A stretch of DNA of 64,000 nucleotides, from NCBI RefSeq assembly GCF_014502795.1, contig NZ_JACVHF010000004.1, forward strand, positions 1-64,000. The letters run 5' to 3'. Under the pieces are notes generated by a model. The model was not told where the DNA came from and searched no databases. It worked only from the letters and a program-made list of their open reading frames with translations. Shown in pieces: positions 18,391-26,627 of this stretch. The position numbers and the translations under genes are program-made. Position 1 is the stretch's first letter; every line of letters starts with the position of its first letter. This DNA is from Heliobacterium chlorum (GTDB lineage: Bacteria > Bacillota > Desulfitobacteriia > Heliobacteriales > Heliobacteriaceae).

Positions 18391-19794
18391 CTACCTACCT
18401 GTCTCGGTCAGTCCCTTTTGTTCGGCCGTACTGCCTTTTCCGTTCGTCTTGACCTTATAACCGATCCAGAGAAGGCCGATCCACAGGGGAGCGAGGTAAA
18501 CCGATATCTGCATATCTTCCATCGTGGCCATAAGGCCGAAGATGAGAGCGAGGAAGGCCAGGCAGATGTAGTTGGTGTAGGGATACCAAGGCGCTTTAAA
18601 GTCTAACTTATGGGCCTCATGGGCATGGGCTTTACGAAACTTTAGGTGAGTGACAGTGATCATGGTCCAGTTGATGATCGCAGCCAGGATAGCGACGGAG
18701 ATGAGGTACATGAATACTTTGCCGGGAAAGAGATAGTTCAGGACGACCGCCAACAGCGTAAAGGAGGAGGAGGCGAGGACACCAGCGACGGGGATGCCGT
18801 TTCGGCTCAACTTGGTAAACATTTTCGGTGCGTTGCCTTGCTGAGCCAGGGAAAAGAGCATGCGGGCGTTGCTGTAGATTCCGCTGTTGTAGACAGAAAG
18901 GGCTGCCGTCAGCACGACGATGTTGAGGATGGTGGCGGCGGCGGAGATGCCCATCTTGGAGAAGATCTGAACGAAGGGACTGCCGTCCATACCGACTTTA
19001 TCCCAGGGATAGATGATCATCATGACCGTTAGGGCGCCCACATAGAAGATGAGGATCCGCCACATGACCTGATTGATAGCTTGGGGAATCGATTTTTTCG
19101 GATTATCGGCTTCCCCGGCCGTGATGCCGATGAGTTCGATGCCGCCGAAGGAAAACATGACGACGACCAAGGAGAGGAGCAGGCCTGTAGCGCCGTTCGG
19201 CAGAAAGCCGCCATGGGCCCAGAGGTTACTAAAACCGGTGGCTTCCCCGCCGAGACCGAAGAAAATGAGCAGGATGCCCAGAAGGATCATACCGATGATA
19301 GCGACAACTTTGATGATGGCAAACCAAAACTCAAATTCTCCGTACATTTTGACATTGATTAAGTTGGCTAAGGTGATGACGACGAGAAAGACCAAGGCGG
19401 AGACCCACGTCGGGATGTCCGGCCACCAGTAATTGACGTAGATGCCGACAGCAGTCAGTTCGGCCATGCTGACGATGATATAGTTGAACCAGTAGTTCCA
19501 GCCGGAGAGAAAACCGGCGAAGTCGCCCCAATACTTGTAGGCGAAGTGACTGAATGAGCCCGAGACAGGTTCATATACAGACATTTCTCCGAGGTGGCGC
19601 ATGATCCAGAAGATGATGATTCCGCCGATGATATAGGAAAGGGTGATCGCCGGGCCGGCCATCTTGATGGTAGCTGCAGAGCCGTAGAAGAGTCCCGTGC
19701 CGATGGCGCCGCCGAGGGCGATCATTTGGATATGCCGGTTCTTTAATCCCCGTTGCATATCGCCGGAACCATGTGGTGTTGCACTCACAGGCAT
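18391..19794 (-). CDS. Amino acid permease (APC superfamily, AAT-like)
   Basis: A 467-aa permease with about 12 membrane helices. The N-terminal signature LKNRHIQMIALGGAIGTGLFYGSA and EPVSGSFSHFAYKYWG match the AAT group that includes aromatic amino acid, GABA and lysine permeases. Because it lies between tryptophanase and a TyrR-like regulator and has the same kind of sigma-54 promoter, uptake of tryptophan or another aromatic amino acid is the likely role. The start is uncertain: ATG 19794 is only 2-3 nt from GGAG, while GTG 19788 is better spaced. Confidence 0.87.
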   Translation of the reverse strand: MPVSATPHGSGDMQRGLKNRHIQMIALGGAIGTGLFYGSAATIKMAGPAITLSYIIGGIIIFWIMRHLGEMSVYEPVSGSFSHFAYKYWGDFAGFLSGWNYWFNYIIVSMAELTAVGIYVNYWWPDIPTWVSALVFLVVITLANLINVKMYGEFEFWFAIIKVVAIIGMILLGILLIFFGLGGEATGFSNLWAHGGFLPNGATGLLLSLVVVMFSFGGIELIGITAGEADNPKKSIPQAINQVMWRILIFYVGALTVMMIIYPWDKVGMDGSPFVQIFSKMGISAAATILNIVVLTAALSVYNSGIYSNARMLFSLAQQGNAPKMFTKLSRNGIPVAGVLASSSFTLLAVVLNYLFPGKVFMYLISVAILAAIINWTMITVTHLKFRKAHAHEAHKLDFKAPWYPYTNYICLAFLALIFGLMATMEDMQISVYLAPLWIGLLWIGYKVKTNGKGSTAEQKGLTETGR

Positions 19795-19841
19795 AACTCC
19801 TTTCTAAAATGGGGGCGATATTAGGTTGTACTCAATATCAC

Positions 19842-19858
19842 ATGCAAGAACCATGCCA
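19842..19858 (-). promoter_or_regulatory. Sigma-54 promoter of the permease gene
   Basis: Minus-strand TGGCATGGTTCTTGCAT has GG-N10-GC spacing and shares TGGCATG and TTGCAT with the tnaA promoter. It starts right at the end of the regulator gene, 48 nt before the permease start. Confidence 0.87.
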
Positions 19859-21577
19859 CTACTGGCCGATTCCGTAGGCGTGGATTTTATTTAAGACGGT
19901 CGTATTGGACACGCCCAGAATCTGACCGGCCTGACGGGATGAGGGGTGGCTCTCCAATACCTTTTGTAGTACCGCTTTTTCCACTTCGGCGACGATGCTT
20001 TTCAACGGCGGCCAGTTCTGCCTTTCTCTTGAACCAAGCGGAATTTCAAGGCATAATCGCAGTGGCGTAGAGCGATCCTGAATCGTCGCGAAGGGAGACT
20101 CTTTCGCTGAGGAACTGTCGACGAAGTTTTTGGAGATGCCACGTACGAAGTCACGGAGAACTTCTTGTGTCGATCCATTTTCATTCTCTAGAGGGATGTC
20201 GACGATATCGGTCCACTCTTGCAAATGGTGCGGCTGAATTTCCGGTGTGTCGACTAAGTTGAGCAGCCGTTCCAACGCGTTTTCTAACTGCCGCACATTG
20301 CCAGGCCACTGCTGGCCCATGAGCAATTCCACGCTGTCCCGGGAGAGCCGGGCTTCCGGTTTGTTTAATTTCCCGGAGATTTTTCGGATTAGCTGTTGGG
20401 CTACGAGGGGAATATCGTCGACTCGTTCCCGAAGGGGCGGGATGCGCAGGGGGATCACGTTCAGCCGATAATAGAGGTCTTCACGGAATTCGCCCGTTTT
20501 CGTCATTTCCTCCAGGTTGCGGTGTGTGGCGGCGATGATGCGCACGTCGACGGGGATTTAAGTGCTCCCCCCAACCCGTCGGATCCGGCCCTCTTGCAAT
20601 ACCCGCAAGAGACGAACTTGCACTGGAGGAGAGATTTCACCGATTTCGTCCAAAAAGAGGGTGCCGCTGTTGGCCTGTTCAAAGAGACCTTTTTTTCCGC
20701 CTTTAGAGGCACCGGTGAAGGCGCCTTCCTCGTAGCCGAAGAGTTCACTTTCAAGGAGGTTGTCCGGCAAAGCGGCACAGTTGATTGGGATAAAGGGTCC
20801 CCGGTGTCGTGGACTTTCCATATGAATCGCTGCAGCGAACATTTCCTTACCGGTCCCGCTTTCACCGCGCAAAAGGACCGTAGAAGAGCCCTTGGCGACG
20901 GTCTTGGCCGTGGTGACCAGGCGGTCCATCTTCTCGCTCTGGTAGACGATATCGTCGAAGCAGATCAAAGAAGTACGCCGATCCACTTTGGAGATGATCT
21001 CGCGCACCTGGTGAAAGTCCTTGACGGTCGAAACGGCGCCGATGATCTGCCCCTTCTCATTGACCACCGGCTCGCCGCTGGTGAGAAAGTGGATGATCTT
21101 GCTGCCGCGTTTGATTTTTCGTTCTAACAGGTGATAAGCCTTGCCGGTTCGCAGGGTCTCCAATATGGGCGGGTTGGGTTGAAAGAGCCGCTCTGCGCCC
21201 AATCCGATCGCTTCTTCTTTGGTACAGAGGAAGATCCGGCAAGCGACTTCATTGATGTGGGAAATGGCGCCGTCTTTATCAACGGCGATGATACCTTCGC
21301 TGACCGAGTTAAGGATCGTATTCAACTCGTGGGCCCGTTCTTCCGAAGGCATTTGATCGCGAAATCTGATCGACTGGATCCCCGGGATCTTTCTAAGGTC
21401 GCTGATCAGCGGTTGAACCTGACCTGCCGATTCACAACGGAATTTAATCATCATACCGCTCTTTGGCGAGGCTTCCATGGCGATTTTATCGACGTTGTTT
21501 TTTTCGCAGCATTCGAATATCTCGTATCCGAGACCGGGGCGATCGATAAAATCGATTTGCATCACGTATTCCAGCAT
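19859..21577 (-). pseudogene. TyrR-like sigma-54 enhancer-binding regulator with an internal stop codon
   Basis: A 572-codon gene interrupted by one in-frame TAA at 20558-20560. Domains in order: N-terminal ACT ([17 protein letters not shown]), PAS ([15 protein letters not shown]), AAA+ with Walker [19 protein letters not shown] as [10 protein letters not shown], and Walker B LFLDEIG. The stop falls in the loop of RRVGGST-stop-IPVDVRIIAATHR, where homologues have Lys, Thr or similar; both sides are in the same frame, so one base change (for example AAA to TAA) explains it. The rest of AAA+ and a TyrR-like helix-turn-helix (ILGVSNTTVLNKI) are intact. ATG 21577 follows AGAGG. A truncated product would lack DNA binding and the sensor-II part. 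Confidence 0.85.
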
Positions 21578-21914
21578 GTTCATTACCTCTCTTACAGAAA
21601 ACCAACAGCGTTGTGCTTTGAGTAAAAAAGCCAACCATTATTATAACAGATAGTGAAAGAAATCACATAACAAGGTGACATGGAAGAGTGTGTAAATGTA
21701 AAAGCAAATATTTTCTTAAAGCATATTTAGAAATAAAGGATAATTAATACAATGAAACGAAGGGTAAAAGCAGCTTAAAAGAAAGGGTAGATTGATTTCT
21801 CTCTATAGGGGGGTATGCAAAGTCAAGTAAAAGAAATTGCAATTGCAAAGAGCGTGGTCTGTCGCAAAAAATCTAGTGTCCGATTCAACGGTTACACGGA
21901 AGGAGTGGTAAATT

Positions 21915-22115
21915 GTGCCGGGACGAATTAAGCAAATCATTGATAAGGTAGTACAAGTCAAGGGGAGAGGGAATCCCATTTTAATCAAGAGCACAAAATT
22001 AAAGTTCACCTTAAAAGGAATTGATCCCGAAGCGTATACCATGAGTTCTCCAGATGATCCATTGCTGATCGCCAGGGTGGAAGACATCGCCCGTTCCTTT
22101 GGAGTACCCCTGTAA
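21915..22115 (+). CDS. Small conserved-looking protein upstream of FIST gene
   Basis: A 66-aa protein starting at GTG 21915 behind GGAGTGG. It is basic at the N-terminus (GRIKQIIDKVVQVKGRGN) and ends DDPLLIARVEDIARSFGVPL. No membrane segment and no family that I recognise. It is followed after 24 nt by the FIST gene with its own GGAGG, so the two are probably co-transcribed. The 275 bp upstream (21640-21914) are AT-rich and probably hold the promoter, but no clear -35/-10 pair stands out. Confidence 0.65.
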   Translation: MPGRIKQIIDKVVQVKGRGNPILIKSTKLKFTLKGIDPEAYTMSSPDDPLLIARVEDIARSFGVPL

Positions 22116-22139
22116 AGCTGTTGAAAAGGAGGAATAGCT

Positions 22140-23258
22140 ATGAAGCATATGGTCTCAGTCTTTTCTCAGCACCTATCGCCGGAAGGGGCCGTTAGAGAGA
22201 TTGCAGAACAAATTAAGAGTCAGGCAGAAAATATTAAAATAGTGCTATTTTTTGCGTCTTCAAAGTACGAACCGTTGATTATAGGTCGAGAAATGAAAAA
22301 AGCCTTCCCTGATTCGATCGTCGTTGGATGTACGACGGCGGGTGAATTGGCGAATGGAAAAGTGTTGAATGAATCGATCGTCGCTACCGCACTGGATGAT
22401 CATATTATTCATGATGTAGCCGTAGCCGTCATCAAAAATCTGTCGAAAGACATCAATGTGACGGAAGCGTTCGGTACCTTTGAACGTCACTTTCAAGTAT
22501 CGATGCAAGAGATGGACTTCGAAAAATACGTAGGCCTTGTCCTTGTCGATGGTCTGAGTATGGCAGAAGAACGGCTTATGGATATTATCGGAACAAAAAC
22601 GGACGTGCACTTTGTTGGTGGATCTGCTGGTGATGATTTGCAGTTTAAAACTACGTTTTTATTTTGTGACGGAGAAGTATACACGGACGCCGCCTTGCTT
22701 GTGGTACTTAAACCGGGCGTACCTCATGAGATTGTGAAGACGCAAAGTTTTGCTGTAACCGATAGAATACTAGTGGCTACAAAAGTAGATGAAGTTCACC
22801 GAACTGTTTACGAATTTAACGGAGAGCCGGCTGCTGAGGCCTACGCAAAGGCAATTGGGCGACCTGTTGAAGAACTGGAAAAGTATTTTATGTGCAATCC
22901 CGTAGGGCTAGTTGCAGCAGGGGAGCCATTTGTCCGTAGTCCTCAGAAAAAAGATAGGAATAAAATGGTCTTCTATTGTAATATTATAGAAGGGATGAAC
23001 CTTTACGTTTTGGAACCCACTGATATTATCAAGGAGACATCGCAGGTTCTTGACGATCTGAAACAACGTAGAGGTCAGTTGCTGGGGATTATTCAGTTTA
23101 ATTGTATTTTACGGACGTTGGAATTGTTGAAAGAAGGCCGTCTTGAAAACTATGGCGAGCTGTTCGTAGATATTCCGATGGTTGGTTTTTCAACATATGG
23201 CGAGCAGTATTTCGGACATATTAACCAAACGGCCACGATGTTAGTTTTGGGTGAGTAA
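22140..23258 (+). CDS. FIST domain sensory protein
   Basis: A 372-aa soluble FIST_N/FIST_C protein. The N-terminal part has VVGCTTAGELANGKV and the core LVLVDGLSMAEE with FVGGSAGDDLQFK. The C-terminal part ends GFSTYGEQYFGHINQTATMLV, the typical FIST_C ending. This is a more canonical member than the protein at 308-1393. It probably binds a small ligand. It is second in an operon with a 66-aa protein and immediately precedes pshX. No effector domain is fused. Confidence 0.88.
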   Translation: MKHMVSVFSQHLSPEGAVREIAEQIKSQAENIKIVLFFASSKYEPLIIGREMKKAFPDSIVVGCTTAGELANGKVLNESIVATALDDHIIHDVAVAVIKNLSKDINVTEAFGTFERHFQVSMQEMDFEKYVGLVLVDGLSMAEERLMDIIGTKTDVHFVGGSAGDDLQFKTTFLFCDGEVYTDAALLVVLKPGVPHEIVKTQSFAVTDRILVATKVDEVHRTVYEFNGEPAAEAYAKAIGRPVEELEKYFMCNPVGLVAAGEPFVRSPQKKDRNKMVFYCNIIEGMNLYVLEPTDIIKETSQVLDDLKQRRGQLLGIIQFNCILRTLELLKEGRLENYGELFVDIPMVGFSTYGEQYFGHINQTATMLVLGE

Positions 23259-23410
23259 ATTCGCTAAATCAGCTTTGTTTAATTTTTTTTCAAAAAAGGA
23301 ATAACCAAATCTACGTCGAATACGATAAACTATATGTAGCCTAGTCCTGGTTTTAGGAAAACCTACAACCAGTGCTTTGGGAAATTATGTATTATGGGGA
23401 GGTGTAATTC

Positions 23411-23509
23411 ATGGAACTGTACAGCCAAATGTGGAACGTTGCTCACACCCTGGCCTTTTTCTTTGTCTTTGTTCATATCCCCTTCTATTTCGTCCTGCAA
23501 GACGCGTAA
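23411..23509 (+). CDS. pshX: Photosystem small subunit PshX (candidate)
   Basis: A 32-aa single-helix protein starting at ATG 23411 behind a very strong GGGGAGGTG. It has a short polar N-terminus, then a membrane helix (HTLAFFFVFVHIPFYFVL) with two histidines, and a short C-terminus. Size, single helix and ligand histidines fit PshX, the ~31-residue subunit found in the heliobacterial reaction-centre structure, where it binds bacteriochlorophyll g. I identify it from memory of that protein, not by alignment. It stands alone, with its own terminator at 23557-23592. The alternative is an unrelated small membrane peptide. Confidence 0.72.
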   Translation: MELYSQMWNVAHTLAFFFVFVHIPFYFVLQDA

Positions 23510-23556
23510 TCAGCACTAATTTTTTAACGTTTCAACGGGTATAAGCTATACGGGTA

Positions 23557-23592
23557 CATAAATCAGGGAGGCGACTCCCTGATTTATTTTTT
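23557..23592 (+). terminator. Terminator of pshX
   Basis: A perfect 11-bp stem AAATCAGGGAG-GCGA-CTCCCTGATTT is followed by ATTTTTT. Confidence 0.9.
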
Positions 23593-23641
23593 AAATAAAC
23601 CGTTTGTGCTGATGGGGTCACAGGTATTCTGAAACTGATAT

Positions 23642-23671
23642 AAAAAAGCCGAACCCCAAAGGGTTCGGCTG
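23642..23671 (-). terminator. Terminator of the acetate transporter gene
   Basis: Minus-strand AGCCGAACCC-TTTG-GGGTTCGGCT is followed by TTTTT. Confidence 0.9.
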
Positions 23672-23709
23672 GCTTGCAAACATAAGTCGCGTCCATTCAA
23701 TATGTAGAA

Positions 23710-24333
23710 TTAACGAGGACCTTTTTTGATCAATCCCAGGGGGGCACCGAGGGGTAGCACGGTCCGGCCAAAGAATTGGTTGAGGAAAATGGCGCCGCAA
23801 CCGTAAAAGCCTAAGATGGAGATGGCAAACTCAGACCAACCGGCGACCAGGTGAAGGTCGACAACCTTAAAGGACGTCAGAGCTAGGGAGAGCAGCAGAA
23901 CGTTGATGAGGACTAAAATCGCGGCGAAGACTTTGTTCGTCTCAAAAGATGCGATCATGATAAAGAGTGAGAAGATAAAATACCCCAAAAAGGCCCAACC
24001 AAGTTGGACGCCGCTGAAGGTGGCTTTAAAATCCTCGCCGAGCCAACCGAGCGTGATGGCCCAGGACATGGCTACAGAAAACCAGAAGAGACCATAGGAA
24101 GTGAGAACTGTCGCGCCGAAATAATTGTTCTTTTTGAAATCGAACATGCCGGCGACAAATTGGGCTAACGCACCCAAGAATATGGCCCAAGGAACAAGGG
24201 CGGAGACGCCCGTGGTCCAACCGAGCTTTTGCGTTGAGGCCACGAAGGTGACCATGGCCAATCCGAAAACACCGAGGGCTGTAGGATCGGCTACCGTTAT
24301 TTTGGTTTCAATCTGTTTAGCTTCGCTAGACAT
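23710..24333 (-). CDS. satP: Acetate/succinate transporter, GPR1/FUN34/YaaH family
   Basis: A 207-aa membrane protein with six hydrophobic helices. The family entry motif NPAPLGL appears as ADPTALGVFGLAM near residue 15, and FGLFWFS-like GLFWFSVAMSW and the FYGC motif near the end are also recognisable. The family moves acetate and related short-chain acids. In a heterotroph growing photoheterotrophically on acetate and pyruvate, uptake of acetate is likely. A GGAGG (complement of CCTCC at about 24340-24344) precedes ATG 24333. Confidence 0.88.
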   Translation of the reverse strand: MSSEAKQIETKITVADPTALGVFGLAMVTFVASTQKLGWTTGVSALVPWAIFLGALAQFVAGMFDFKKNNYFGATVLTSYGLFWFSVAMSWAITLGWLGEDFKATFSGVQLGWAFLGYFIFSLFIMIASFETNKVFAAILVLINVLLLSLALTSFKVVDLHLVAGWSEFAISILGFYGCGAIFLNQFFGRTVLPLGAPLGLIKKGPR

Positions 24334-24707
24334 ACTCCGCCTCCTAGTCGATTTTCATGGATCAAGTGTACGAATGCATGGGGCAAGCGTTTTAACTAAA
24401 GCTTGGTATTTGTATAATTTTCTGAAAACTAACCCTCGACAAATGTATACGTTTTTATACTGTCCCTCCCCTTCGACATAATTAGTGCCCATTGTAAGGG
24501 AAAGGCCCCAAAAAAGCAATAGGATATATTGAATATTCAGAGAGTTCCGAAACCGAATATCTGAATAGAACTTTTCAAGGGCCGATACTTGCCAAGCCAC
24601 AAAGGAGAAGTCATAATTTAAGTACGATTGTATTGATTGACAAATGATTGAATACTCATTGGTAAAAGTGTTGCTGTTCGTGCCGATGTTGAAGGGGTGC
24701 GTTCCGT
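24334..24707. other. Intergenic region between divergent genes
   Basis: About 370 bp carrying the promoters of satP and the HD-GYP gene. TTGACA occurs at about 24636-24641, but no convincing -10 follows at the right distance. No RNA, repeat or coding frame that I can support. Confidence 0.4.
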
Positions 24708-26471
24708 ATGGCTTGGATACGACATATTACCTTCCGATATTGGCTGACGATGACTTTGATCAGCCTGATCGGAATTGTCGCTATGGCAGGGCATTATGTT
24801 CGCGTAGAAAGCGCTTATTTGGAAGACAATTTACGCAAGGAAGCCGCGTCTCGGGGAAGTGTGCTAGCTTCCGCCGTCAGTTTGGATATGCTCAAAGGGG
24901 ATTACAGTCGAATCAACTCACTCGTCTATTCCATGATGTCACAGTCTGATGTGCAATATGTGACGGTCTATGATACGGATGGCCAAATCATCAACCAGAG
25001 CGGGGAAAATAACGGTAGGGAATTGCTTGTCGAGACGGTTCCGATCATGTATTTTTATAAACCACTCGGTATGGTCGAGGTGGCCATGCGTGCCGATAAG
25101 CTACAGGCACAGAAAAGGTTGCGTCTTTGGTATACGGGATCGGTGGCCTTCACAGTCTTTTGCTTAGCCATGGCCTTGTCGACGTTCCTAAGCCGGCGCA
25201 TGACGGCACCGCTGCGCCGGATGACGCTGGCTGCCCAACAGATGACCGAAGGAAAGCGGGTTTGTGTACAGGTAGAAGGGCCTGACGAGATCGCTGCGCT
25301 CGCTTCCGCTTTTAATCAGATGTCGGCCGCCGTGGCGGAACAGGAAGCATCGCTGAATCGGGAGATTCAGAAGGCGACAGCCACGTTGAAAGAGAAATTA
25401 GCGACGTTGGAAGCGATGGATCAGATTTTCCGAGCCGTATTGGGGAACACCTTGCGGCGGGAAGAAGTGGTCCGGGCGATTTTAGAACACGTGAAAGACC
25501 TCGTTCCAACTCATTACATTACGGTGGCCATGTGGGAAGACGAGAAGAAGACGGCCAATTTCTATATCTGGGAGACGCAGAGCGGCGGGATGATCGTCGA
25601 TACGGTCCCCATCGAGACGACGCTGATTCCCCGCTTAATGGAAGAGCGAAGCCCGCTGATTCGGCCAAACCTGCAAACGCTAGAACTGTTTCCACATGAA
25701 GAAGAACTGCTTGTCCTTGGACTCCATTCTACTCTCTCGGTGCCGCTCACGGCGAATGACAAGGTCATCGGTATCATCACAGTCGGCCATCGAGAGCCCG
25801 AATTCTATGGGGACGAACATGTCCAACGACTGTTCGAAATGGCCCATGTGGTTTCAATGGCCCTAGTGAGTGCCAATACCTATGGAGCGTTGCAAGATTC
25901 CTTCTGGGCCATGATCAAGACCCTTTCCCGGGCGATCGATTTGCGGGACGCCTACACGGGCGGTCACTCAGAGCAGGTCATGCTGCTATCCAGAGCGATT
26001 GCCCGGCATGCCGGAGTATCCGAAGGGGAGCTCGAGACGATCGGCGTCGCCGGCTTGCTGCACGATGTAGGCAAAATCGGGATCAAGGAAAGCGTGCTGC
26101 AAAAACCGGGACCGCTTACCGATGTGGAGTTTGCTGAGATGAAAGGGCATTCGGCCATGGGCGCCGAACTGTTGCGACCGATTAAGCTGTTCCGGGAAGT
26201 GGCCACTATCGTCTACCACCACCATGAACGCTATGATGGACGGGGCTATCCCCAGTCCTTAAGCGGTGAGGACATTCCCTTGGCTAGTCGAATCATCGCT
26301 ATCGCCGATGCCATCGATGCGATGGCGAGCGATCGGCCCTATCGCAAAAGACTTCCTGCCGAGAGAATTCGGGAAGAATTGCTGAGACACTCGGGGAGTC
26401 AATTTGACCCCCGTTTGGTGGATGCCATTTTGCCACACTTCAATGAATTGATCAGCGTGGCTTTCCGGTAG
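24708..26471 (+). CDS. Membrane HAMP-GAF-HD-GYP cyclic-di-GMP phosphodiesterase
   Basis: A 587-aa protein. Two membrane helices (about residues 10-28 and 143-163) flank an extracytoplasmic sensor domain. A HAMP region follows (SRRMTAPLRRMTLAAQQMTEG), then a coiled coil, a GAF domain (about 245-390) and a C-terminal HD-GYP domain. The metal-binding HD is in GLLHDVGKIGI, and HHERYDGRGYP is the GYP motif, so hydrolysis of c-di-GMP is expected. ATG 24708 lies 8 nt after GGGGTG. It stands alone; the input signal is unknown. Confidence 0.9.
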   Translation: MAWIRHITFRYWLTMTLISLIGIVAMAGHYVRVESAYLEDNLRKEAASRGSVLASAVSLDMLKGDYSRINSLVYSMMSQSDVQYVTVYDTDGQIINQSGENNGRELLVETVPIMYFYKPLGMVEVAMRADKLQAQKRLRLWYTGSVAFTVFCLAMALSTFLSRRMTAPLRRMTLAAQQMTEGKRVCVQVEGPDEIAALASAFNQMSAAVAEQEASLNREIQKATATLKEKLATLEAMDQIFRAVLGNTLRREEVVRAILEHVKDLVPTHYITVAMWEDEKKTANFYIWETQSGGMIVDTVPIETTLIPRLMEERSPLIRPNLQTLELFPHEEELLVLGLHSTLSVPLTANDKVIGIITVGHREPEFYGDEHVQRLFEMAHVVSMALVSANTYGALQDSFWAMIKTLSRAIDLRDAYTGGHSEQVMLLSRAIARHAGVSEGELETIGVAGLLHDVGKIGIKESVLQKPGPLTDVEFAEMKGHSAMGAELLRPIKLFREVATIVYHHHERYDGRGYPQSLSGEDIPLASRIIAIADAIDAMASDRPYRKRLPAERIREELLRHSGSQFDPRLVDAILPHFNELISVAFR

Positions 26472-26547
26472 CCGGACTCGATGAGTTCAGCGACATAAGA
26501 AAGCGTTCATCACCTGTTAGGACACAGCCATGATGAATATGTTTTTT

Positions 26548-26598
26548 CACATAAAAAACGAGAGGGGCTCAAAAAAGAGCTCCCCTCGTTTTTTATGC
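26548..26598. terminator. Bidirectional terminator
   Basis: A 20-bp stem (ATAAAAAACGAGAGGGGCTC with GAGCTCCCCTCGTTTTTTAT, one mismatch) lies between convergent signalling genes. Confidence 0.88.
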
Positions 26599-26627
26599 TC
26601 TAGACTGTAGATGATCACGGGTCTTCT

